From assembly GCA_949507465.1 (NCBI GenBank), contig CATEMS010000020.1, forward strand, positions 1-8,642: a stretch of DNA of 8,642 bases, read 5' to 3'. The notes beneath the pieces are model-generated. The model was not told where the DNA came from. It saw only the letters and a program-made list of their open reading frames with translations, and did no database searches. Source of the stretch: Flavobacteriaceae bacterium. GTDB taxonomy: Bacteria > Bacteroidota > Bacteroidia > Flavobacteriales > Flavobacteriaceae. Positions 1-7,039 of this stretch are shown piece by piece. Positions within the stretch are counted from its first letter, which is position 1. Each line of letters starts with the position of its first letter. The translations under genes were made by a program, and so were the position numbers.

Positions 1-655
1 ATGCTCCTAGACCTCTTTGTACTTGTACTGCATTTGCAACATCACTCATTCCAGACCAGTTAGACCAGTACATTTTACCATCTTCTTGTCCGTTAATTGG
101 TTGCCCGTTTAACAAGAAAGCAGTGTTGGTGTCATCAAAACCACGTAAGAATATTTGACTGTCTCCAAAACCAGATCCCTGATTTGCTACATACACAGAT
201 GGTGTGTTTTTCATAGCTTCAGTAAATTCTACGTTACCTGCGGCTTTGGTAGAAATCTCCTCAGCTCTAATGGTAGATACTGCAACAGGAGTTCTTCTTC
301 CTTCTGCAACCTGGATAACTCCAGACCCAATAAGTATTACCTCATCTAAAGATGCTGCTGCTTGGCTTACTGAAATAGAACCAAGATCAAGAGTCTCACC
401 AGATAGGGTGTAAGAAATTGTCTTTTTTTGGTCCCCAACATAACTAAGCTCAAGTGCTCCTTGGCTGTTAGCTACTGTAATACTAAAATTACCATAAAAG
501 TCTGTTACAACACCGTTGTTTGTGCCAGCTTCAATAACATTTGCTCCGGGAAGTGGGCCTCCAAGGTCCATATCCATAAGACTCCCTGTAATGGTGCCTT
601 GTCCAAAGGCAGTGAAACCGCCTAGCAATACTAATAAAAGTAAAAGTTTTTTCAT
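1..655 (-). CDS. TonB-dependent receptor, N-terminal part (3' end cut by window edge)
   Basis: This outer-membrane receptor imports a ligand using energy passed on by TonB. Only the first 218 residues are in the window; the C-terminal beta-barrel lies beyond the left edge. The start at 655 gives a clear signal peptide: MKK, a Leu-rich core, and likely cleavage near AFG-QG (residues 16-20). Residues 20-85 form a carboxypeptidase-regulatory-like domain, with PLPGANV at 34-40 and TDFYGNFS at 51-58. A TonB-box-like stretch, LDEVILIGSG, follows at 103-112. The plug domain begins near 120, with FLRGFDDTNTAF at 169-180, NGQPINGQEDG at 183-193 and QVQRGLG at 211-217. These are standard plug motifs of Bacteroidetes receptors. 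No SusD-like gene is visible, but one could lie further left. The ligand cannot be told from this part. It is separated by 174 bases and hairpins from the M23 gene upstream, so it probably has its own promoter. Confidence 0.93.
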   Translation of the reverse strand, partial: MKKLLLLLVLLGGFTAFGQGTITGSLMDMDLGGPLPGANVIEAGTNNGVVTDFYGNFSITVANSQGALELSYVGDQKKTISYTLSGETLDLGSISVSQAAASLDEVILIGSGVIQVAEGRRTPVAVSTIRAEEISTKAAGNVEFTEAMKNTPSVYVANQGSGFGDSQIFLRGFDDTNTAFLLNGQPINGQEDGKMYWSNWSGMSDVANAVQVQRGLGA

Positions 656-686
656 GTGTTTGTTTTTAAAGAATAAAAATTTTAAG

Positions 687-694
687 CAAAAGTA
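687..694 (-). promoter_or_regulatory. Candidate Bacteroidetes -7 promoter element for the TonB receptor
   Basis: Read on the minus strand the bases are TACTTTTG, an exact match to the TAnnTTTG -7 consensus used by the Bacteroidetes primary sigma factor. Transcription would start about 7 bases further on, near 680, leaving a leader of roughly 25 bases before the ATG at 655. I see no good TTG-type -33 element at the usual distance of about 19 bases, so the call rests on the -7 box and its sensible position. Confidence 0.42.
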
Positions 695-744
695 CACCTA
701 ATTGTATAATTCTCCTACTCCTAGGCTTAAGAAAACATTAAGTA

Positions 745-761
745 ACCTTTAAAATAAAGGT
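745..761 (-). terminator. Perfect 7-bp hairpin between the M23 gene and the TonB receptor gene
   Basis: The inverted repeat ACCTTTA / TAAAGGT (745-751 and 755-761) has a 3-base loop. On the minus strand it is followed a few bases later by TGTTTTC, a modest T-rich stretch. It may end transcription coming from the M23 gene or be a leader structure. The stem is AT-rich and the T-tract imperfect, so termination is not certain. Confidence 0.3.
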
Positions 762-793
762 ACCATTTAGAGATACAACTATTTTGAGGTTAG

Positions 794-819
794 AAAAATA
801 ATTAATAACAAGGTTATCA
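794..819 (-). terminator. Possible weak terminator just after the M23 peptidase gene
   Basis: Starting 11 bases past the stop codon at 830-832, the minus strand carries TGATAAC-CTT-GTTATTA (819 to 803). This is a 7-bp stem including one G-T pair, with a 3-base loop. A run of five T's follows at 798-794. Position and order fit an intrinsic terminator for the operon above, but the stem is short and AT-rich. Confidence 0.38.
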
Positions 820-829
820 ACACTTTATC

Positions 830-2080
830 CTAATATTCAATGGCGTCTATTTGCTCTTTGAGGGGGGCAATGTATGAGAAGTAATCTTGGTGATACTGCT
901 TTGCCAGTGGTTTTGATGCCGGTAAGTCTTGCTTAAAGGGATCTACTTGTCTTCCATTTTTCCAAAAACGATAACAAACATGAGGCCCACCAGAATTGCC
1001 TGTCATACCTACCCAGCCAATCACATCACCTTGTCTTACAAAATCTCCAACACGAACGTTGTATTTCTTCATGTGCAAATATTGAGTTTCATAGGTGCTG
1101 TTGTGCCTAATTTTGACATAAATTCCGTTGCCTCCCTTTCGCTCTGCTTTGGTAACGGTACCGTCTGCGGTAGCCAGAATAGGAGATCCAATACGAGCAG
1201 AAAAATCTGTTCCTTTGTGAGGGCGTAGTTTATAGCCATAGTATTTTATTCTTCTCTTAAGGTTATACTTTGAAGAAATCCTACTAAACTTTACCGGTGC
1301 CTTTAAAAATGCCCGCCTAAGATTTTGAGCTTTTTCATCGTAGAAATCCAAAGAGGGTAGTTTCTGATTTTCGTATCCAAAAGCATATAATGGTACTCCT
1401 TTGTGCTCAAAATAAGAAGCCTTAATTTTATGAATCCCTGCAGATACTGTGTCGTCAATAAATTTTTCTGTGTATACAACTTTAAACCGATCTCCTTTTT
1501 GGATTTTAAAAAAATTAACCGTCCAGGCGTAAATGTTTGCCAACCTATCTGTCATGGCAGGGCTTAAGTTATTTTCTTCCATGGTAAGATACAAGGAGTT
1601 TTCTATCACTCCAGAGGCATATTTATCGACATATGTTACTGGCTTTCTTTTGGTATAGACTCTAAGAGAATCCTTGAGGTCTACAACGGCGTATTGGATT
1701 TTGTTTTTCCCGTATACAAAATACTGAAGCCTATTGAGAGTGTCTTTAGATTTTAATACCAGGTAGGGCTTGCCTACAACCAAACGGCGCACATCAAAAG
1801 TGTCTCTGTATTTTGTGGCAATATTAAATATGGTGGAGTGACTAACACCATGGCTATTTAAAATAGCCCCGAAAGTGTCTCCGTTTTTAACAGTATCGCT
1901 AACTGCATTAAACTGGTTTAAATCAAACCCATATGCTACCAAGGGTTTTATAATTTTTTGAGTTTTTTCTTGATTTTTCTCTGAAGTAGTATCACCACAG
2001 GCAATAAAAACAAATAGGAGTCCAAGATAGATGGCAAGAGTCTTCAATGATTGTATTTTTTGGATATTTTCTTTACACAT
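830..2080 (-). CDS. M23 (LytM-type) peptidoglycan peptidase, predicted lipoprotein
   Basis: A predicted zinc endopeptidase acting on peptidoglycan cross-links, or a regulator of such enzymes, in the periplasm. The hydrophobic stretch at 14-27 ends in a lipobox with Cys28, so it is probably a lipoprotein. Residues about 62-110 resemble the LysM/OapA-like module of MepM-type proteins (VKNGDTFGAIL). Residues about 115-240 resemble the Csd3-like middle domain. The M23 domain spans about 275-385: HxxxD at His288/Asp292, His336 in YLHM, and GPHVCYRF at 365-372. The usual motif ends HxH, but here it is His367-Val-Cys369, so Cys replaces the final zinc-binding His. All other landmarks are kept, and Cys could still bind zinc; the activity is unproven. 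The ATG at 2080 overlaps the end of the tryptophan dioxygenase gene by 8 bases (ATGTGTAA), which suggests translational coupling. The length of 416 residues suits this architecture. Confidence 0.92.
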   Translation of the reverse strand: MCKENIQKIQSLKTLAIYLGLLFVFIACGDTTSEKNQEKTQKIIKPLVAYGFDLNQFNAVSDTVKNGDTFGAILNSHGVSHSTIFNIATKYRDTFDVRRLVVGKPYLVLKSKDTLNRLQYFVYGKNKIQYAVVDLKDSLRVYTKRKPVTYVDKYASGVIENSLYLTMEENNLSPAMTDRLANIYAWTVNFFKIQKGDRFKVVYTEKFIDDTVSAGIHKIKASYFEHKGVPLYAFGYENQKLPSLDFYDEKAQNLRRAFLKAPVKFSRISSKYNLKRRIKYYGYKLRPHKGTDFSARIGSPILATADGTVTKAERKGGNGIYVKIRHNSTYETQYLHMKKYNVRVGDFVRQGDVIGWVGMTGNSGGPHVCYRFWKNGRQVDPFKQDLPASKPLAKQYHQDYFSYIAPLKEQIDAIEY

Positions 2081-3011
2081 TTTGCCCCCAATCTGCTAGT
2101 TCTTGTGCGGTCCACACTTCAGGAAAAAAGACTCTTTTTTGATATTTTGGCAACATATATTTTGTCCAGTCACTTCCTCCAGTAGCTTGTAATTGATCGT
2201 CGTTATCGGTACTCCCTATGTAGTATTTTGCTGCATTGTAGTGAGCCATTACCCATGTAATATTTACAGTATAATCAAAATGGCGCATTGCCTTTACAAG
2301 ATGAGGGTCTTGCCTGACTTTTTCAGTAAGACCTTTAAATTTTGCATACAAATTTATGGTATTGTACTCTTGGGTAAATTCTACAAATTCTTTGTGGTAT
2401 TTCTTCTCAAATGATGACAGTAAGTACGATTTTTCTCCTGTTTTATAATCTTTGCCAGCTGCTTGCCAATACAAATGTTCCAGCGCATGCTCATAAGAGG
2501 TGTTTCTGTCTATGGTATCTCTAAATCTGGCATCAATTAAATTGATTAAATCTGTTGAGGCAAATTCAATTTTTCTGTACTGTGCGCTCTGAAAACCACT
2601 GGCAGGAGTAAGGGTTGTCCTAAATTTCATGTACTGGGCTCTATCCATTCCTTCTCGCATGATATTAAAGGAAGACGTTAGTATGTCAAAGTAACGACTC
2701 ACTCTCATTAACTTTTCACTAAAGAAAGTAGCCGTAAGGCTTGAGTTTTTAGAAACTTGCTCTATTTCCCAAAGGATCATTTTAAACAGTAATTCATTTA
2801 CTTGATGGTACATAATGAAAACCATCTCATCAGGCTGTTTGGTTCGCTGTATTTGAAGATTAAGCAGCGCATCTGTTTGAATATAATCCCAATATGTTAT
2901 TGGAGTAGCATGTAACAATCCCTCTAGATGGGTGTCTAGGTTTTGCCCTATGGCTCCAAACTTATCTTCAAGTTGTTTTAGTAATTCTTTGGTTTTCGGT
3001 GTAAGCTCCAT
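2073..3011 (-). CDS. Tryptophan 2,3-dioxygenase family protein
   Basis: A cytoplasmic heme enzyme that opens the indole ring of L-tryptophan with O2 to give N-formylkynurenine, the first step of the kynurenine route. The family hallmarks are in order: YHQVNELLFKMILWE at 68-82 (His69 matches the active-site His), FRTTLTPASGFQSAQYR at 130-146 (Arg131 is the likely substrate carboxylate ligand), and His257 four residues after Trp253, matching the axial heme ligand of the human enzyme. ATGGS follows at 276-280. Compared with human TDO as I recall it, the loop between the heme His and TGGS is about six residues longer (STDNDDQ region). At 312 residues it is within the family range. It lies 7 bases after the DUF3108 gene and overlaps the M23 gene. 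No other kynurenine-pathway gene (kynB, kynU, kmo) is in view, so the fate of kynurenine is unknown. Confidence 0.93.
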   Translation of the reverse strand: MELTPKTKELLKQLEDKFGAIGQNLDTHLEGLLHATPITYWDYIQTDALLNLQIQRTKQPDEMVFIMYHQVNELLFKMILWEIEQVSKNSSLTATFFSEKLMRVSRYFDILTSSFNIMREGMDRAQYMKFRTTLTPASGFQSAQYRKIEFASTDLINLIDARFRDTIDRNTSYEHALEHLYWQAAGKDYKTGEKSYLLSSFEKKYHKEFVEFTQEYNTINLYAKFKGLTEKVRQDPHLVKAMRHFDYTVNITWVMAHYNAAKYYIGSTDNDDQLQATGGSDWTKYMLPKYQKRVFFPEVWTAQELADWGQNV

Positions 3012-3018
3012 AGGATAT

Positions 3019-3789
3019 TTATTGTGGAATAATTTTAAACTGATGTGTAAGCCCCTTAAACTGTGTTAGTGTTGCTTTTAGAGAACCTACCACTAAATCT
3101 GCTTTTATAACAATGGGCATTTTATTGGCATCATCTGTTACCCAAACCGTTAAACTTTCTTCTTCTTCAAAGACACGGCCAGATTCAACATAGGGCCTAA
3201 ATATCATAGTAGGGACTTTTCCAAAGGTAGTTTTTAAGGTCTCTCTACCCAAAAATTTAAGCCTGAATTTATAATTGCCTCTGTCAAAAAACATGTTCAT
3301 ATCAATCATATCACCTTGTTTGATATTTTCTGTATCTAAATGGTTGCGCAGGTAATAAAAAGAAGAAACCATGTCTTGCACATCGGGCAGTATTGGTTCT
3401 TTAACAACGGTATTGTGTTTGTTATCTGTGATGATGGCTTGTTGAGAATCATAATCAAAGTCTATTACCAGATCCTTGGTATATCCACCCTCATCAATCT
3501 TTCGCACAAAACGGTGTGGAATATCAAGCTCCTTGTCTATGTAGGACTCATAATAATCCTCCACATTAAAAAGTAATTTTGTAATCCCAGTAGTGTGCCC
3601 CTCTCCCTGAACATGAAAAACGGCTTTATTATTTAAAACAACATCCTCCACTTTTAGGGTTGCGTATCCTGCAGTTATGGGGCCATAATGTATCCTAAAT
3701 TTGAACCACTCTCCGTCTCCATAGGCTTTTTTTTGAGCGCTGAGCAGGGATGTAAAACAAATTAAAATTAAGAAAACTACCTTTTTCAT
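3019..3789 (-). CDS. DUF3108 domain-containing exported protein, function unknown
   Basis: A secreted or periplasmic protein of unknown role. I prefer the start at 3789 (256 residues) because it gives a clean signal peptide: MKK, the hydrophobic core VVFLILICFTSLL, and likely cleavage at LSA-Q. An in-frame ATG at 3837 would put 16 extra residues (MEQILCVSMYGFQSHS) before this signal. The rest is DUF3108-like: GEWFKFRIHYGPITAGYA at 26-43, then a pattern rich in beta-strands with DMVSSFYYLRN at 139-149, the stretch FRLKFLGRETLKTTFG at 175-190, and TVWVTDDANKMPIVIKADL at 214-232. No catalytic motif is evident. The gene lies 66 bases after the homogentisate dioxygenase gene and 7 bases before tryptophan dioxygenase, so it is probably co-transcribed with both. 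The family assignment comes from memory of these motifs and is fairly secure; any functional link to aromatic catabolism is inference. Confidence 0.87.
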   Translation of the reverse strand: MKKVVFLILICFTSLLSAQKKAYGDGEWFKFRIHYGPITAGYATLKVEDVVLNNKAVFHVQGEGHTTGITKLLFNVEDYYESYIDKELDIPHRFVRKIDEGGYTKDLVIDFDYDSQQAIITDNKHNTVVKEPILPDVQDMVSSFYYLRNHLDTENIKQGDMIDMNMFFDRGNYKFRLKFLGRETLKTTFGKVPTMIFRPYVESGRVFEEEESLTVWVTDDANKMPIVIKADLVVGSLKATLTQFKGLTHQFKIIPQ

Positions 3790-3855
3790 TGAATGTGATT
3801 GAAAACCATACATGCTTACACACAAAATTTGTTCCATTTCTTTTGCTATGAAGTA

Positions 3856-5010
3856 TTACAACCAGCTTTTAAAATAGTCTTGATCAGCAATTTCCATAGC
3901 CTGTTGTGTAACCATTAGGGGTTTAAAGGTATCTACCATAACGGCAAGTTCATCACTCCCTTTTTTGCCAATACTCCGCTCAGCTGCGCCTGGGTGAGGC
4001 CCATGAGGAATTCCTGCTGGATGCAGGGAGATATGTCCGGCATCTATATCATTTCTGCTCATAAAATCACCCGCTACATAATACAACACCTCATCACTGT
4101 CTATATTGCTATGGTTATAAGGAGCTGGGATACTCAGGGGGTGGTAATCATACAAGCGGTGGCAAAAAGAGCAAACAACAAAAGCATCTGTCTCAAAGGT
4201 TTGATGCACCGGTGGTGGTTGATGAATACGACCTGTTATGGGCTCAAAATCATGAATAGAAAATGCATAAGGATAATTATACCCATCATAGCCAACCACA
4301 TCAAATGGATGAGAGGCGTATACCATTTCTATCAGCTCATTGTTCTTTTTTACTTTTATTAAAAAATCTCCTTTTTCGTCGTTAGTTTCTAGCTCATGAG
4401 GAACCCGAATGTCTCGCTCACAAAAAGGCGAGTGCTCTAGATGCTGGCCGAACCAATTACGATATCGCTTTGGAGTATAAATAGGCCTTGTAGACTCTAC
4501 AATAAAGAGCCTGTTGTCCTGGGTGTCAAAATCAATTTGATAGATAATACCTCTGGGTATTAACAGGTAATCTCCATATTTAAAATCTAGATTTCCTAGA
4601 TGTGTGCGGAGGGTTCCGGACCCTTTATGAACAAACAACAACTCATCTGAATCGGTATTTTTATAAAAGTAGTCCTTCAGCGATTTTTTTGGAGCTGCCA
4701 GAATGATCGTACAATCACTATTGGTAAGCATTGCTTTTCGACTCTCCAGATAATCGTTTTCAGGGGCCACTTGAAATCCTCTAAAACGGTATGATTGGAT
4801 ATTGTTTTGTTTGGCAATTGTAGGAGCAACGCTGTATTGCTTTTTTATAGCCTTGACCATCGTTGGACGATGCACATGATATGAGTTGGTATACATACCA
4901 TCAAAACCAATGGTGCCAAACAATTGTTCACTGTAAAGAGAGCCATCTGGTTTACGAAATTGAGTGTGTCTTTTGGGTGGTATTTTACCTAAGGAATGAT
5001 AACGTGGCAT
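3856..5010 (-). CDS. hmgA: Homogentisate 1,2-dioxygenase
   Basis: A cytoplasmic non-heme Fe(II) enzyme that opens the homogentisate ring to maleylacetoacetate in Phe/Tyr catabolism. The N-terminus, with PPKRHTQFRKPDGSLY at 11-26 and LFGTIGFDG at 30-38, is typical of this family in Bacteroidetes. The cupin-like iron site is in the C-terminal half: His300 in PYNHSNIDSDEV, Glu307 (or Asp306), and His336 in GIPHGPHPG. The His300-to-His336 distance of 36 equals that of the human ligands H335 and H371. Glu307 is one residue later than the human Glu, but it keeps the E-x6-G cupin spacing to Gly314. The length is 384 residues, shorter than the roughly 440 of the human and Pseudomonas enzymes. Upstream is uvrC (78-base gap) and downstream DUF3108 (66-base gap). 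Neither hppD nor the fumarylacetoacetase and isomerase genes is in the window. Confidence 0.94.
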   Translation of the reverse strand: MPRYHSLGKIPPKRHTQFRKPDGSLYSEQLFGTIGFDGMYTNSYHVHRPTMVKAIKKQYSVAPTIAKQNNIQSYRFRGFQVAPENDYLESRKAMLTNSDCTIILAAPKKSLKDYFYKNTDSDELLFVHKGSGTLRTHLGNLDFKYGDYLLIPRGIIYQIDFDTQDNRLFIVESTRPIYTPKRYRNWFGQHLEHSPFCERDIRVPHELETNDEKGDFLIKVKKNNELIEMVYASHPFDVVGYDGYNYPYAFSIHDFEPITGRIHQPPPVHQTFETDAFVVCSFCHRLYDYHPLSIPAPYNHSNIDSDEVLYYVAGDFMSRNDIDAGHISLHPAGIPHGPHPGAAERSIGKKGSDELAVMVDTFKPLMVTQQAMEIADQDYFKSWL

Positions 5011-5064
5011 AGATAGATTTTTTCGAGTTACACAAATATCGGAAAAATTGAGCAGTAAAGACGT

Positions 5065-5088
5065 AAAAAAGTACCTCTCAATTAAGGG
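5065..5088 (-). terminator. Very weak candidate terminator after uvrC
   Basis: Directly after the uvrC stop codon the minus strand reads CCCTTAATTGAGAGGTAC followed by six T's (5070-5065). The CC/GG-flanked repeat can form only a short, imperfect stem. It could reduce read-through from uvrC into the homogentisate dioxygenase gene, which would make the latter the head of its own unit. Support is limited to the T-tract and its position. Confidence 0.2.
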
Positions 5089-6900
5089 CTATTTTTCTTC
5101 TTTTGATGGAGTGTAGTTAAAGTGAACTCTAATTTTTTTTGCCCTACTAGGGCCAATTACTTTTGTTAAATCCTCAAAAGAAGCCTCCCCAATACGTTTC
5201 TTGCTTTTAAAAACTCGCAACAGATCAACAACTGTTTTCTGACCAATGCCCTCAATGGTCTCTAGGGCAGTATTTAAGGCCTCTTTACTTCTTTTTTGTC
5301 TATGAAATGTAATGCCAAAACGGTGGGCTTCATTTCTCAATTGTTGAATGATCTTTAAGGTCTCAGATTTTTTATCCAAATACAAGGGTATGGGATCTTC
5401 TGGGTAGAACAATTCTTCTAATCGTTTTGCAATCCCAATAATAGCTATTTTTCCTCGCAAGTCAAGTTTATCTAGAGCTTTTAAAGAGGAGGAGAGCTGC
5501 CCCTTTCCTCCATCAATAATAATAAGTTGGGGCAAAGGCTGCTTTTCTTCAAGTAAACGCTTGTATCTTCTGTAGACAACCTCCTCCATAGAAGCAAAAT
5601 CATCAGGGCCTACCACCGTTTTAATGGTAAACTTGCGGTAGTCCTTTTTACTTGGCTTTCCATCTTTAAAAACCACGCATGCCGCCACAGGATTGGTTCC
5701 TTGAATATTACTATTATCAAAACACTCTATATGACGAGGCTCCTCAACAAGGCGTAAATCTTTTTTCATTTGCGCCATAATTCTATTTGCATGCCTTGCT
5801 GGATCTACAATTTTGGCTTGTTTGAAACGCTCCATTCTATAATACTTAGCATTTCGAATGGATAGATCCAAAATTTTCTTTTTATCCCCCAGTTTAGGAA
5901 TATGTAATTTTACCCCAGCCTCTACGTTGATGGTAAAGGGTACATACACCTCTTTAGATTGGGAGTTAAATCTTTGGCGCAGCTCCATAACACAAAGCTC
6001 TAATAATTGAGCATCTGTCTCATCTAATTTTTTCTTTACCTCAAGGGTATGGCTTCTAATGATGGACCCAAAAGAAAGTTGCAAAAAATTGACATACCCA
6101 TAACTCTCATCACTAATGACACTAAAGACGTCTACATTATTAATGTTTGGATTTACAACAGTAGACTTACTTTGGTAGTTTTCTAAAGCTTCTATTTTTT
6201 CCTTTATACGCTGTGCATCTTCAAATTGCAGATTGGCAGCATATTGCTTCATCTGGTTTTTAAACCCCCCTAAAGACTCTTTGAAATTCCCTTTTAAAAG
6301 ATTTCTAATGGCATCAATGGAGGTGTTGTATGATGCTTCTGAATGTAAATTTTCACAAGGGCCTAGGCAATTTCCAAGATGGTACTCCAAACAAACTTTA
6401 TATTTTCCATTGCTTATTTTTTGTTGAGCCAAATCATAGTTGCAGCTGCGCAAAGGATACAGCCCTTTTATTAAATCTAAAAGGGTGTGCACTGTTTTAA
6501 AATTGGTATACGGCCCAAAGTATTCACTGCCGTCTTTGATAAGCCTGCGGGTAGAAAACACTCTTGGGAAGCGCTCTTTTTTTATACAAATCCATGGATA
6601 GGTTTTATCATCCTTTAAAAGGACATTGTATTTGGGTTGGTATTTTTTAATCAGGTTGTTTTCTAACAACAGGGCGTCTGTCTCTGTGGCAACTACGATG
6701 TGTTTGATGTCAACAATTTGTTTAACCAGGATGCGTGTGCGGGCATTATCGTGGGTTTTGTTGAAATAAGAAGCAACCCGTTTTTTTAAATTTTTTGCTT
6801 TTCCGATGTATAAAAGCTGCCCGTTTTTATCATAATACTGGTACACACCAGGGGTATCTGGTAGGGTAGAAACTTGAAGAACTACTGGTGGGTGTGCCAT
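5089..6900 (-). CDS. uvrC: Excinuclease ABC subunit C (UvrC)
   Basis: The nuclease of nucleotide excision repair: it joins the UvrB-DNA complex and makes the 3' then the 5' incision beside the lesion. The domains are in the usual order. The GIY-YIG nuclease covers about 14-92 (GVY 18-20, YIG 31-33 with catalytic Tyr31, Arg41, Glu80). Cys153, Cys170, Cys178 and Cys182 are spaced like the iron-sulfur cysteines reported for E. coli UvrC. The UVR (UvrB-contact) motif lies at about 205-240. The RNase H-like nuclease covers about 385-530: Asp395 in CFDNSN, Asp433/434 in GPDDFASM, Asp463 in IIDGGKGQL and His526 in NEAHRF. The C-terminal helix-hairpin-helix pair spans about 545-595 (ETIEGIGQKT, KVIGPSRAKKI). 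At 603 residues it is full length and looks intact. The start at 6900 puts the GIY-YIG domain where homologues have it. It is divergent from rimK. Confidence 0.97.
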   Translation of the reverse strand: MAHPPVVLQVSTLPDTPGVYQYYDKNGQLLYIGKAKNLKKRVASYFNKTHDNARTRILVKQIVDIKHIVVATETDALLLENNLIKKYQPKYNVLLKDDKTYPWICIKKERFPRVFSTRRLIKDGSEYFGPYTNFKTVHTLLDLIKGLYPLRSCNYDLAQQKISNGKYKVCLEYHLGNCLGPCENLHSEASYNTSIDAIRNLLKGNFKESLGGFKNQMKQYAANLQFEDAQRIKEKIEALENYQSKSTVVNPNINNVDVFSVISDESYGYVNFLQLSFGSIIRSHTLEVKKKLDETDAQLLELCVMELRQRFNSQSKEVYVPFTINVEAGVKLHIPKLGDKKKILDLSIRNAKYYRMERFKQAKIVDPARHANRIMAQMKKDLRLVEEPRHIECFDNSNIQGTNPVAACVVFKDGKPSKKDYRKFTIKTVVGPDDFASMEEVVYRRYKRLLEEKQPLPQLIIIDGGKGQLSSSLKALDKLDLRGKIAIIGIAKRLEELFYPEDPIPLYLDKKSETLKIIQQLRNEAHRFGITFHRQKRSKEALNTALETIEGIGQKTVVDLLRVFKSKKRIGEASFEDLTKVIGPSRAKKIRVHFNYTPSKEEK

Positions 6901-7039
6901 AGGGTAAAGATAAAAGCATTTTGTGATATTGGCTTGTATTCTATCACGAAATTAGTCCTATCTGATCTGACTCCAGGTAATGGCTTTATGAAATTTAAAT
7001 CTGATTTTTTAGTACATTGCAATAACCAAGATCTCAAAG
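6901..7039. promoter_or_regulatory. Divergent spacer between uvrC and rimK, expected to hold both promoters
   Basis: These 139 bases separate two genes that point away from each other, so promoters in both directions are expected. For uvrC, the minus-strand octamer TAATTTCG (6954-6947) matches TAnnTTTG at 7 of 8 positions. For rimK, TAAATCTG (6996-7003) also matches at 7 of 8. Neither has a convincing TTG-type -33 element about 19 bases upstream, and near-matches are common in AT-rich DNA, so the exact boxes are weak. There is no Shine-Dalgarno sequence ahead of either start, which is usual in this phylum. Confidence 0.3.

Noticed and set aside
1..655. Calling the receptor a SusC-type glycan importer.
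   Set aside because: Only the regulatory-like and plug domains are visible and no SusD gene is seen; the substrate class cannot be decided.
155..701. Several short plus-strand open frames near the left edge.
   Set aside because: The minus strand carries a continuous TonB receptor frame from 655 to the edge with signal peptide and plug motifs, which accounts for most of this region.
929..1228. 99-codon plus-strand open frame opposite the M23 gene.
   Set aside because: It lies wholly within a well-supported gene on the other strand, covers the conserved M23 domain and resembles no known protein. It is a shadow frame.
3994..4362. 122-codon plus-strand open frame opposite the homogentisate dioxygenase gene.
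   Set aside because: It is antisense to the conserved C-terminal cupin region and its translation looks like low-quality shadow sequence with no family motif.
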